27,711 nucleotides of DNA from JBBKWG01 sp037968835. GTDB taxonomy: Bacteria > Pseudomonadota > Alphaproteobacteria > Rhodobacterales > Rhodobacteraceae. The position numbers and the translations under genes are program-made. The DNA lies in assembly GCA_037968835.1 (NCBI GenBank), contig JBBKWG010000121.1, forward strand, positions 1 through 27,711, read 5' to 3'. Under the pieces are notes generated by a model. The model was not told the origin of the DNA, made no database searches, and saw only the letters and a list, made by a program, of their open reading frames with translations. Positions 14,794-21,984 of the stretch are shown here, piece by piece. Numbering within the stretch: position 1 is the stretch's first letter; every line of letters starts with the position of its first letter.

Positions 14794-16083
14794 GTGCTGC
14801 GTCTGACTGTCCTTCTGGCCCTAGGCATTGCCACGCAGGCTCACGCCGCAGATTTTCGTCTGCTCGTCGGGCACGGCGGTCCGGTCATGGATACGGCGGT
14901 TTCGTCTGACGGAAATTACGCGCTGACAGCGAGCTTTGACAATTCTGTCGGGCTCTGGTCGCTTGGAAGTGACAAGGTTGTCTGGCTCGAAGGTCACGAA
15001 GCTGCGGTCAAATCGGTGATTTTTCTTGGATCCGACATGGCCGCGTCGGCGGGAGACGACTTCGCCATCGAGCTTTGGGACCTCGCAACCGGGCAAAGTC
15101 GCGCGCGGCTTACGGGGCATCGGGGACAGGTCAAGTCGCTGTCGGTGTCTCCGGACGCGACCAAGCTGGCATCGGCGTCATGGGACGGTAGGATCGGTGT
15201 CTGGGACATCGCGTCCGGATCGTTGCTGAGAATGATCGAAGGACATTCCGGGGCGGTCAATGATGCGATCTTTTCACGTGACAGTCAGACAATATATTCC
15301 GCCTCGGCCGATGGAACGGTTCGCAGTTGGGACGTCACCAGCGGCCAAGAAACCCGCATCCTCGTGCGCCACGGCTTCGGCGTTACCACGCTGCTTGGCG
15401 GAGACGGCTGGCTGGCTTACGGCGCGGTAGACGGTGGGACGCGCATAATAGATCCCGCCACGGACGGCGAAATCGCCGATCTGACGCTCGAGCGCCGACC
15501 GATCCTCGCCATGGCGCTTGCTCCCGATGGCAGCGAAATCGCGGTCGGCGACGGCGAGGGCTATGTGATGACGGTTTCGACTGATACCTGGTCGATCAAT
15601 ACCGACTATCAGGCCGCCCTCAACGGACCGGTCTGGGCACTTGCCTATACGCCCGACGGCTCAAGCCTGCTGGCCGGGGGGATCGACGACAACGCCTATC
15701 TCTGGCCAGTCGATAACAAGCTCGATGCGCCGATCATGGCGACCGCCGAACGCGGGTTCCTGCGCGATCCCGAGGATATGACCAACGGCGAGCGGCAGTT
15801 CCAGCGCAAGTGCTCGATCTGCCACAGCCTCAACGCCGAGGGGCCGCGTCGCGCCGGGCCGACGCTTCGGGGCTTATTCGGACGTGCGGCGGGCAGCGTG
15901 CCGGGCTATGCTTATTCCGATACGGTCGCCAATCTGGGGATCAAATGGAACAATGAGACCATCGACCAATTGTTCGATCTGGGTCCCGACCACTTCATTC
16001 CCGGATCGAAAATGCCTATGCAAAGGATCGTCAGGCCCGAGGATCGGCGCGATCTGATCGACTTTCTGAAAGACAACACATGA
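14794..16083 (+). CDS. WD40 beta-propeller fused to a class I cytochrome c
   Basis: 429 residues. A signal peptide (1-18, ending QAHA) sends it to the periplasm. Residues 20-310 carry about seven WD40-like units, for example GHEAAVKSV...IELWDL, GHRGQVKSL...IGVWDI and GHSGAVNDA...VRSWDV; the last ends AYLWPV near 305. Residues 325-429 are a cytochrome c domain with haem motif CSICH (340-344), GPTLRGLFGR (356-364, typical of mitochondrial-type cytochrome c), and Met407 or Met409 in GSKMPMQ as the sixth ligand. It starts at GTG one base after the gamma subunit stop, so it is co-expressed with it. It could be an electron acceptor for formate dehydrogenase with the propeller as docking platform, which is inference; a sensor role is an alternative. 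Confidence 0.93.
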   Translation: MLRLTVLLALGIATQAHAADFRLLVGHGGPVMDTAVSSDGNYALTASFDNSVGLWSLGSDKVVWLEGHEAAVKSVIFLGSDMAASAGDDFAIELWDLATGQSRARLTGHRGQVKSLSVSPDATKLASASWDGRIGVWDIASGSLLRMIEGHSGAVNDAIFSRDSQTIYSASADGTVRSWDVTSGQETRILVRHGFGVTTLLGGDGWLAYGAVDGGTRIIDPATDGEIADLTLERRPILAMALAPDGSEIAVGDGEGYVMTVSTDTWSINTDYQAALNGPVWALAYTPDGSSLLAGGIDDNAYLWPVDNKLDAPIMATAERGFLRDPEDMTNGERQFQRKCSICHSLNAEGPRRAGPTLRGLFGRAAGSVPGYAYSDTVANLGIKWNNETIDQLFDLGPDHFIPGSKMPMQRIVRPEDRRDLIDFLKDNT

Positions 16084-16099
16084 CAGGGAAGCAAACCTC

Positions 16100-16225
16100 A
16101 TGAGAGCCATGTTCAGCGCATTCGCCGCAATCGCGGCCATCGCCGTCGCGGCCTTCTTCATATTGCAGGAGGTCGGTTACTCGTCATCCGAACAACAAGC
16201 CAGCCCGTCGGTCCGGCTCGACTAG
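16100..16225 (+). CDS. 41-residue single-pass membrane peptide
   Basis: A short frame between the WD40-cytochrome gene and tupB. It begins MRAMFSAFAAIAAIAVAAFF, has one hydrophobic helix at about residues 4-22, and a polar tail (QEVGYSSSEQQASPSVRLD). A purine-rich GGGAAG lies about 9 bases upstream of the ATG, and the frame fills the gap almost exactly (16 bases before it, 9 after). The alanine-rich helix could also be an uncleaved signal anchor. No family is recognised. Position suggests a small accessory subunit of the cytochrome or the transporter, which is a guess. It is a real gene candidate because the space, frame and membrane segment are all consistent. Confidence 0.65.
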   Translation: MRAMFSAFAAIAAIAVAAFFILQEVGYSSSEQQASPSVRLD

Positions 16226-16234
16226 ACACGCAGT

Positions 16235-16939
16235 ATGTCCGACATCTGGCAAGGCCTCGCAGCCGCGTTCTGGCTGATCTTCACGCTTGACGCCGATCTT
16301 GTGGAAATCACTCTTCGATCTTTGCAGGTGACACTGACGGCGGTGGCCATCGCCGCTTTCATTGGTGTGCCACTCGGTGCCTGGCTGGCGATCAACCGGT
16401 TCCGCTTTCGGCGCGTGACAATCGCGGTTCTGAACGCCCTGATGGGCCTGCCGCCGGTCGTCGTTGGGCTTATCGTCTATCTGCTTTTGTCGCGCTCCGG
16501 ACCGTTCGGGGTTTTCGGCCTGCTGTTTACGCCAAGTGCGATGATCATCGCGCAGGTCATCATCGTGACGCCCTTGATCGCATCCATTGCGCATCAGGCC
16601 CTGCGCGATCTCTGGGCCGATTACCACGATCTGTTGATCTCGCTCAACACGACGCGAACCCAGCGGATCAAGACGCTGATATGGGATGCCCGCCGGTCGC
16701 TGCTGACCGCCACGCTCGCCGGATTCGGTCGTGCCATTGGCGAGGTCGGAGCGATCATGATCGTGGGCGGCAACATCGACCACGCGACGCGCGTATTGAC
16801 GACCGCCATCGCGCTTGAGACCTCGAAGGGCAATTTCGCACTGGCGCTCGGTCTCGGCTTCGTCCTCATCGGTCTGGCAATCGCGGTAAATCTTGCGATG
16901 CACTGGCTGTCGAGAACTGAAAGTGGGGACCGCTGGTGA
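16235..16939 (+). CDS. tupB: Tungstate ABC transporter, permease subunit
   Basis: 234-residue inner-membrane permease of the tungstate uptake system (TupABC). The sequence shows five to six hydrophobic segments and a binding-protein-dependent transport signature around residues 165-185 (GFGRAIGEVGAIMIVGGNID), the cytoplasmic coupling loop that docks on the ATPase. The opening WLIFTLDADLVEITLRSLQVT and GPFGVFGLLFTPSAMIIAQ are typical of TupB rather than ModB. It starts 9 bases after the 41-aa gene and ends overlapping tupC by 4 bases (GTGA). Specificity for tungstate over molybdate is taken from family resemblance and the TupA partner. Confidence 0.93.
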   Translation: MSDIWQGLAAAFWLIFTLDADLVEITLRSLQVTLTAVAIAAFIGVPLGAWLAINRFRFRRVTIAVLNALMGLPPVVVGLIVYLLLSRSGPFGVFGLLFTPSAMIIAQVIIVTPLIASIAHQALRDLWADYHDLLISLNTTRTQRIKTLIWDARRSLLTATLAGFGRAIGEVGAIMIVGGNIDHATRVLTTAIALETSKGNFALALGLGFVLIGLAIAVNLAMHWLSRTESGDRW

Positions 16940-17646
16940 GCATACTTCCCCTGACGGTAGCGGGCGCAGAAGTCCGACGGCGCGGCAAGCGCATCGTCGG
17001 TCCCGTCGATCTCACTCTTGCAGAGGGTGGCCCCACGATTCTGCTGGGCCCGAACGGCGCAGGGAAAACGACTCTTTTGCGACTGATGCACGGTATCGAC
17101 CGGCTGTCGGCGGGTCATACCCACTGGGCTGTTCCACGCCACGAGGCCGATTTGGCGCAGTCGTATGTCTTCCAAAGTCCGATCCTGCTCAGGCGCAGCG
17201 CGCTCGACAACGTTGCCTATCCGCTGATCGTGCACGGACTTGCGCGGGGGATTGCCCGTAGAAAGGCCATGGAGTTGATCGGCGAGGTCGGCCTGGGGGA
17301 TGCGGCGGGTCGTCCCGCGCATGTGCTGTCCGGCGGCGAAAAGCAGAAACTGGCGCTTGCGCGCGCACTAGTGACACGACCGCAAGTCCTGTTTCTCGAC
17401 GAACCGACTGCCAGCCTCGATGGCCGCGCAACCCGCGAGATTGAGGGCATACTGACCGCCGTGAGGCTAGCGGGGACTAAAATCGTCATGGCGACACATG
17501 ATCTTGGTCAGGCCCGTCGCATCGCCTCGGATATTCTGTTTCTATTGAACGGAAAAGTGCACGAATCAGGGCCAGCTTCGGGTTTTTTCGCCGCCCCAAC
17601 AACGCCCGAGGCACAGGCCTTTCTGAAGGGAGACATCGTCGAATGA
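16936..17646 (+). CDS. tupC: Tungstate ABC transporter, ATP-binding subunit
   Basis: 236-residue ATPase that powers tungstate uptake through TupB. Visible: Walker A GPNGAGKTT (38-46), Q-loop VFQSPILLRR (78-87), ABC signature LSGGEKQKLALAR (131-143), Walker B VLFLDEP (151-157) and the switch histidine in MATHDLGQA. It is shorter than ModC and has no C-terminal TOBE/molybdate-binding domain, as is usual for TupC. The start is GTG inside the tupB stop, and the stop overlaps the ATG of tupA, so all three are translationally coupled. Confidence 0.94.
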   Translation: MSILPLTVAGAEVRRRGKRIVGPVDLTLAEGGPTILLGPNGAGKTTLLRLMHGIDRLSAGHTHWAVPRHEADLAQSYVFQSPILLRRSALDNVAYPLIVHGLARGIARRKAMELIGEVGLGDAAGRPAHVLSGGEKQKLALARALVTRPQVLFLDEPTASLDGRATREIEGILTAVRLAGTKIVMATHDLGQARRIASDILFLLNGKVHESGPASGFFAAPTTPEAQAFLKGDIVE

Positions 17647-18476
17647 CTTTTACACCAAGGATCGTCGCGGCCGTCGTCGCGCTGTTTTTCGCGACGCCCG
17701 GAATTGCGGACGAAATGAAGTTGGCGGTGACCACGTCGTTCCAGAATTCAGGCCTTAGCGATATTTTGCTGCCCGTCATCGCCGAAGACACCGGTATCGA
17801 CGTTCAACTTATCGTGGTGGGCACCGGTCAGGCGATCCGCCTTGGCGAAGCGGGCGATGTCGACGCTATCCTCGTACACTCGCGCGAAGCCGAGGACGCC
17901 TTTATCGAGCAGGGATATGGCACCCATCGCCGCGAGATCATGTACAACGATTTCGTCCTTATCGGTCCAGCCGACGACCCCGCTGAGATCGCTGAGACTT
18001 CGAGCGCCAGTCAGGCGCTGCAAGCCATCGCGACATCCGAGGCACCGTTCGCCAGTCGTGGCGACGACAGCGGGACTCATCAGCGCGAAATGTCGCTCTG
18101 GACAGCTGCGGGCATTGAGCCGGACGGTGCCTGGTATCGTGCGCTCGGCTCAGGCATGGGCGCCACGCTGAACACTGCGGCGGGTCTTGGGGCCTATGTT
18201 CTGTCGGATCGCGCAAGCTGGCTGAACTTCGGCAACAAGGACGGTTTGGCGATTCTGTTTGAAGGCGACCCGGCGTTTTTTAATCAATACGCCTACATCC
18301 CGGTCAATCCCGCCCGCGGCGATCACGTCAAAGCTGAATTCGCGCTGGAGTTGGAGGAATGGCTGGTGTCGGACAAAGCGCAGAAGATCATTGGCGATTA
18401 CGCGATCGACGGCCAGACGCTCTTCACCCCGAACGCCACTTCATCGCTGGGCGGCGATACGTCGACCAGCAACTGA
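17643..18476 (+). CDS. tupA: Tungstate ABC transporter, periplasmic binding protein
   Basis: 277 residues with a Sec signal peptide (1-22, ending PGIA). The mature protein starts DEMKLAVTTSFQNSGL; TupA proteins carry a TTS/T-x-x-SGL loop here that binds the oxyanion. Further family marks are DVQLIVVGTGQAIRLGEAGDVDAILVHSR (about residues 53-80), MYNDFVLIGP, SRGDDSGTHQRE (138-149, second ligand loop) and the closing ALELEEWLVSDKAQKIIGDYAIDGQ region. These place it in TupA rather than ModA. It presumably collects tungstate for the cofactor of the formate dehydrogenase encoded just upstream. GGGAG lies before the ATG. Confidence 0.93.
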   Translation: MTFTPRIVAAVVALFFATPGIADEMKLAVTTSFQNSGLSDILLPVIAEDTGIDVQLIVVGTGQAIRLGEAGDVDAILVHSREAEDAFIEQGYGTHRREIMYNDFVLIGPADDPAEIAETSSASQALQAIATSEAPFASRGDDSGTHQREMSLWTAAGIEPDGAWYRALGSGMGATLNTAAGLGAYVLSDRASWLNFGNKDGLAILFEGDPAFFNQYAYIPVNPARGDHVKAEFALELEEWLVSDKAQKIIGDYAIDGQTLFTPNATSSLGGDTSTSN

Positions 18477-18483
18477 TCCGCGC

Positions 18484-18660
18484 ATGATCCAATACCTCGG
18501 AGTGATCATGCTTCTGGCTCAGGCGCTGAATGTCTGGGCCTTTCTCGACGTCGCGAGATCGGGTGCCCGGTTTTTGACCAAAGTCGTCTGGACCGTCATA
18601 CTTCTGGTCCCCGGCTTTGGTTTTATCGCATGGTTCCTGCTCGGCCCCCGTGCCGCCTGA
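18484..18660 (+). CDS. Small PLDc_N-like membrane protein
   Basis: 58 residues with two membrane helices (about 2-20 and 33-53). The pattern VIMLLAQALNVWAFLDVARS...VVWTVILLVPGFGFIAWFLLGPR is that of the phospholipase D-nuclease N-terminal (PLDc_N) domain, often seen as a stand-alone small protein with the motif PxxGxxxWxxxGxR. The function is unknown. It begins 7 bases after the tupA stop and is likely the last gene of the transcript. GGCATGCC, a perfect palindrome, directly follows its stop. Confidence 0.75.
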   Translation: MIQYLGVIMLLAQALNVWAFLDVARSGARFLTKVVWTVILLVPGFGFIAWFLLGPRAA

Positions 18661-18671
18661 GGCATGCCTTG

Positions 18672-18698
18672 CCATTCACCTTGGTATAAATACTCCCG
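18672..18698 (-). other. Rhodobacterales-style intergenic motif at a convergent junction
   Basis: Read on the minus strand, directly after the stop of the TonB-like gene, the sequence runs CGGGAGTATTTATACCAAGG and continues TGAATGG. I remember similar GGAGTATTTnnACCAAGATGAA strings after many genes in Rhodobacterales genomes. It has no hairpin-plus-T-run form. It may be a 3'-end or processing signal; this is recollection, not a verified family. Confidence 0.35.
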
Positions 18699-18700
18699 CA

Positions 18701-19624
18701 CTATCGCCGCTCGAAAGTGATCCACTGACTGACGCGGAACCAGTCGTCGACCAATTCTTCCGGTGCTGGCGGAAAGGGCGCGGCACGCTCGACGGCGCGG
18801 ATCGCAGCAATGTCGAGCGCCTCGGTGCCCGATGATTGCGCAAGCCCGACCGCGCTCAGCCGTCCGCTCGCCATAACGGTCATGTGGACCTGAACCCGCC
18901 CCGTCGCCCGCGTTCCGCGCGGATAACGCTGCTGGCGCGCGATGCGGCGCTGGATTTCGGCGGCCCAGACGGCCTGTGCGGATTGCCGGTTCGTGCGGCT
19001 CAGACCGACGGCATCAGGGGCGGCGCTTTCACCGCTTCGCACTCCCGTTCCGTTGCTGCGGGCAATTCGGCGGGTCACGTTTTCGGAGGGCGGTTCGCTC
19101 GGGCGCGATTTGGGGCGCGGCGGCACGACGGCAACTCGCTCCGGCGCAAGAGCGCTGACAGGCTTTGCCGACGGGGCAGGCGGGTTTGCCAAGCGTGCGA
19201 TGTCGGGTCGTTCCAGTGAGGTGTCCGCGCCAGGAGTTCTCGCCAGATCTGCCGGCGGGGGTTCAAGCGGTGCAGCAACTATGGCCGGTCCAGCCTCGAA
19301 AGCCACGGGCGCCGACACACTTTCAATTGGCGCGAGCGCGAGCGGCGCGGGGTGACTCACCGATCCGTCTATGTGTGCCGCCAATTCGGGGATGGTGTCG
19401 GTGTCCGGCGCTCTCATCGCGTCCACGACGGCGGGGCTGGTTGCTGGCACACGCTCCCAGTCGGCGACCTCTGCCGTCAGGTTCGCCGATGCTGCTGCGA
19501 CGCTGATACGGGCGTCGCCGTGCGCACCTGAGCCACCGCCGCCCGGCGAAATCCAGCCAAGCGCAAGCACGTGCAACGCCGCCGCCAGCGCGAGCATCGC
19601 CAGAAATTCAGCCCTCGCGCTCAT
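18701..19624 (-). CDS. tonB: TonB-family energy transducer
   Basis: 307 residues. One N-terminal membrane anchor (about 6-25, FLAMLALAAALHVLALGWI) is followed by a long proline- and alanine-rich periplasmic spacer (about 30-215). The C-terminal TonB domain (about 222-305) reads IQRRIARQQRYPRGTRATGRV, then GLAQSSGTEALDIAAIRAVERAAPFPPAP. The anchor-spacer-domain order is that of TonB proteins, which pass proton-motive energy from ExbBD to outer-membrane receptors. Its ATG overlaps the stop of the ATPase gene by 4 bases, making it the third gene of the riboswitch-controlled operon and so probably dedicated to cobalamin uptake. No exbB or exbD is in the window. Confidence 0.9.
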   Translation of the reverse strand: MSARAEFLAMLALAAALHVLALGWISPGGGGSGAHGDARISVAAASANLTAEVADWERVPATSPAVVDAMRAPDTDTIPELAAHIDGSVSHPAPLALAPIESVSAPVAFEAGPAIVAAPLEPPPADLARTPGADTSLERPDIARLANPPAPSAKPVSALAPERVAVVPPRPKSRPSEPPSENVTRRIARSNGTGVRSGESAAPDAVGLSRTNRQSAQAVWAAEIQRRIARQQRYPRGTRATGRVQVHMTVMASGRLSAVGLAQSSGTEALDIAAIRAVERAAPFPPAPEELVDDWFRVSQWITFERR

Positions 19625-20382
19625 GCCGGGATTCCCTCGACCACATGAAACGCCGGGCCGTCGGGACCCTCGCTCCAGTGACCACCGACACCGAACACAT
19701 CGCGCATCCGGGCATCGCTCAGCACTTCGCGCGGGGCACCGTCTGCAACGATGCGGCCCCGGTGCATGAGAGCAAGCCGCGTGCAGTGTCGTGCAGCCAG
19801 ACCAAGGTCGTGGAGCGAGACAAGAACGCCGCGCCCATCTGCCGCCAGACCAGCGAAAACACGCATGGTTGCGATCTGATGGGCGGGATCCAGACCGGAC
19901 ACGGGTTCATCGGCCAGTAGTAGGGGTGTTTCCTGCGCCAGAACTCGCGCGATCAGGGCGCGCGCCTGCTCGCCACCCGACAATTCGGTCGCTGTGCGTT
20001 GCGCAAGCGCGCGCAGGTCCATGCGATCAATCGCAGTGTCTATTGCGGCGCGGTCGGCGGCGGACAGTTTGCGACCGCCAGCCAGATAAGGCGTGCGCCC
20101 AAGCGCCACCAGGGTCGCGACGCTGATCGGCCACGCGATGTCGCGTGTCTGCGGCAACCACGCGGCGCTCCGTGCGCGATCACGAGCGGACAGGTCCGCC
20201 AGCGATGACGTGCCCGAATAGGCCACCAGCCCCTGTGCTGCGCGCATCAGCGTGGTTTTCCCCGCCCCGTTCGGTCCGATCAAGCCGACGACCTCACCGC
20301 CCGAGACTTCCAGCGAAACCCCGTCCACAACAATGCGATTGCCGCGCCGCACGCATAGATTTTCGAGTGCAAGTAGCCTCAC
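19621..20382 (-). CDS. btuD: Cobalamin (FecCD-type) ABC transporter ATP-binding protein
   Basis: 253-residue ATPase of the vitamin B12/haem/siderophore importer class. Walker A GPNGAGKTT (36-44), Q-loop WLPQTRDIAWPISV (75-88), ABC signature LSGGEQARALIAR (134-146), Walker B LLLADEP (154-160) and SLHDLGLAARHC (switch histidine) are visible. The sequence alone could equally be a haemin or siderophore ATPase; cobalamin is chosen because a cobalamin riboswitch leads the operon. It overlaps btuC and the TonB gene by 4 bases each. Confidence 0.9.
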   Translation of the reverse strand: MRLLALENLCVRRGNRIVVDGVSLEVSGGEVVGLIGPNGAGKTTLMRAAQGLVAYSGTSSLADLSARDRARSAAWLPQTRDIAWPISVATLVALGRTPYLAGGRKLSAADRAAIDTAIDRMDLRALAQRTATELSGGEQARALIARVLAQETPLLLADEPVSGLDPAHQIATMRVFAGLAADGRGVLVSLHDLGLAARHCTRLALMHRGRIVADGAPREVLSDARMRDVFGVGGHWSEGPDGPAFHVVEGIPA

Positions 20383-21431
20383 AATCCTGCCCTCCGCGTG
20401 CGGTAGATCAGGTGCAGAAAGACCGGCGCGCCGATTATCGCGGTCAAAACGCCGAGTTTCAGATCGCGATCGGGTAAAATCAGCTGAACTGCGGTATCGG
20501 CCAGAAGCACCATCGCCGCCCCGCCAATGGTGGAGGCTGGCAATAGGCGGGAGGGCGCGCCGCCGGTGAAGGGACGCAGGATATGCGGCACGACAAGTCC
20601 GACAAAGCCGATGGCACCCGCCACCGCCGTTGCCGCGCCGACACTTGCAGCCGCACCCGCGACGACAAGTCCGCGCACTCGGATCATGCGGATACCCATC
20701 GCTTCGGCGGCGTCTTCGCCAAGGGTCAGGGCATCAAGTCCACGGGCTGTCAGGAACAAGAACACCCATCCAATCGCCATAAGGGGCAGGGCGAGCGCGA
20801 CGTGTTCCCATGATCGGTCGGCAAGCGAGCCCATCATCCAGAACACAATTTCGCTGGCCGCGAACGGGTTGGGCGATAGATTGAGGACCAGCGACGTCAG
20901 CGCCGCGGCAAGGGCGCTGATCGCGATGCCCGCAAGAATGAGCACCAGCGACGAGCCGCGCGGCCCGGCCAGCAGGATCAGAAGTCCCACCGCGATCGCC
21001 GCCCCGGCGAGTGCTGAGAGCGGTAGCGCCAGAGCATAGATGGCGGCAACGCCCGTGTGCAGCGCAATCACGGCACCAAGTGCTGCGGACGCCGAAACGC
21101 CGATCAGCCCCGGCTCGGCCAGAGGATTGCGCAGAAGTCCCTGCATCGCCGCACCCGCCAGCCCAAGGCTGCCGCCGACCAAAGCTCCGAGAATGGCTCG
21201 CGGCAGGCGGATCTCGCGCATGATGACGGTTTCGGGCCCGCCGTTGTCCATCACCAGCGCCGACAGGCCGGTCATAGCTCCGAAGCCGGCTGGACCTGTC
21301 AGAAGCGACGCAGCGAAACCGGTGGCAAGGCAGAGCCACAAAACCGGATACAGCAGCGAACGCGCGTTTGCGCCGCTCCAGTCGTCTCGGTCTTTTACTT
21401 CGGCCAACGCCATGTCCGGTCGCCCCGCCAC
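20379..21431 (-). CDS. btuC: Cobalamin (FecCD-type) ABC transporter permease
   Basis: 350-residue inner-membrane permease of the BtuC/FecCD/HmuU family with about nine to ten hydrophobic segments. Family motifs include REIRLPRAILGALVGGSLGLAGAAMQGLLRNPLAEPGLIGVS (about residues 70-112), GPRGSSLVLILAGIAI, the coupling-helix region and GAIGFVGLVVPHILRPFTG near residue 270. It starts at GTG 21431 (ATG at 21413 is a shorter alternative; neither has a strong ribosome-binding site). It is the first gene after the cobalamin riboswitch, with about 125 bases of leader between. No BtuF-type binding protein gene is next to it, although such importers need one. Confidence 0.92.
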   Translation of the reverse strand: MAGRPDMALAEVKDRDDWSGANARSLLYPVLWLCLATGFAASLLTGPAGFGAMTGLSALVMDNGGPETVIMREIRLPRAILGALVGGSLGLAGAAMQGLLRNPLAEPGLIGVSASAALGAVIALHTGVAAIYALALPLSALAGAAIAVGLLILLAGPRGSSLVLILAGIAISALAAALTSLVLNLSPNPFAASEIVFWMMGSLADRSWEHVALALPLMAIGWVFLFLTARGLDALTLGEDAAEAMGIRMIRVRGLVVAGAAASVGAATAVAGAIGFVGLVVPHILRPFTGGAPSRLLPASTIGGAAMVLLADTAVQLILPDRDLKLGVLTAIIGAPVFLHLIYRTRRAGL

Positions 21432-21556
21432 CTGCTGTCGGCAGACGGCTTTCTTCGCAAATGTGGCCCGGAAGTGCGGCCTCCGGACGGTGATCCCAAC
21501 TCACACCACACCGGAGGGTCCGTAGCCCGTTCGCGCGCCCCGCGCCCCGGACTGGG

Positions 21557-21740
21557 TGAGTGCTGCGGCAGGTCTCCTGACTCGCGGCTTTGACGTTTGG
21601 CTGGCCTTCCCGGGTTCACCCCAGTGGCATAACTCAGCCGCACTCGCCGCTTACAGTTGCGGGGGCAGTTGCGGAGTTGGGTTATGATAACCCGCACCGC
21701 ATTCCCTTTTCACCGACGCTTGCGCACCGGAACCGAAGCA
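21557..21740 (-). ncRNA. Cobalamin riboswitch
   Basis: Read on the minus strand, the leader of btuC shows the cobalamin-riboswitch landmarks in order: GGTTCCGGTGCGCA (21734-21721), GTGAAAAGGGAATGCGGTG (about 21712-21694), CTGCCCCCGCAACTGTAAGC (about 21669-21650), GCCACTGGGGTGAACCCGGG with GAAGGC (about 21630-21606), and the B12 box GAGTCAGGAGACCTGCC (about 21583-21567). It binds adenosyl- or other cobalamins and lowers expression of the downstream btuC-btuD-tonB operon when B12 is plentiful. The expression platform lies somewhere in 21432-21556; I do not see a clear intrinsic terminator, so control of translation is more likely. Confidence 0.95.
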
Positions 21741-21899
21741 TTGCTCCGTCATGCGACCTGAAGGCGGGTCGAGTCAAGTCCGACGGTGATCCGGCCTGTA
21801 GTTCTCATAATGCGGATTGGTAGCCGATAGAAAACGGTGCGCCCAGTCATGCCGAGGCGATTTGACCGGCACGCGCGCAGCGTGTTGGGCTTGAAACTC

Positions 21900-21944
21900 T
21901 TGCGAACCGTTCTCATTTATGTATAAGACTGAGAATAATTCGCA
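21900..21944 (+). promoter_or_regulatory. Promoter with overlapping Fur-family operator upstream of the Mn/Zn transporter genes
   Basis: A -35 TTGCGA (21900-21905) and a -10 TATAAG (21922-21927) are 16 bases apart. Directly at the expected start site lies TGAGAATAATTCGCA (21930-21944), a 7-1-7 palindrome with one mismatched pair, close to the Fur-type TGAGAATnATTCTCA. TTCTCA (21910-21915) and TGAGAA (21930-21935) form a second, longer dyad across the -10. In alphaproteobacteria such sites upstream of Mn transporters are bound by Mur/Fur with Mn(II); Zur or Irr remain possible. The rest of the 553-base region between btuC and troA holds the riboswitch on the minus strand and nothing else that I recognise. 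Confidence 0.7.
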
Positions 21945-21984
21945 TTTGCGGGAACTTCGCATGTGCTTGAGGACTTGAGGGAAC

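Noticed and set aside
13875..14834. 319-residue minus-strand frame opposite the gamma subunit
   Set aside because: Charged low-complexity shadow; the plus strand encodes a clear cytochrome b with signal peptide and haem histidines.
21395..21697. 100-residue minus-strand frame upstream of btuC
   Set aside because: It lies on the cobalamin riboswitch and its leader; the conserved bases are RNA landmarks, not protein.
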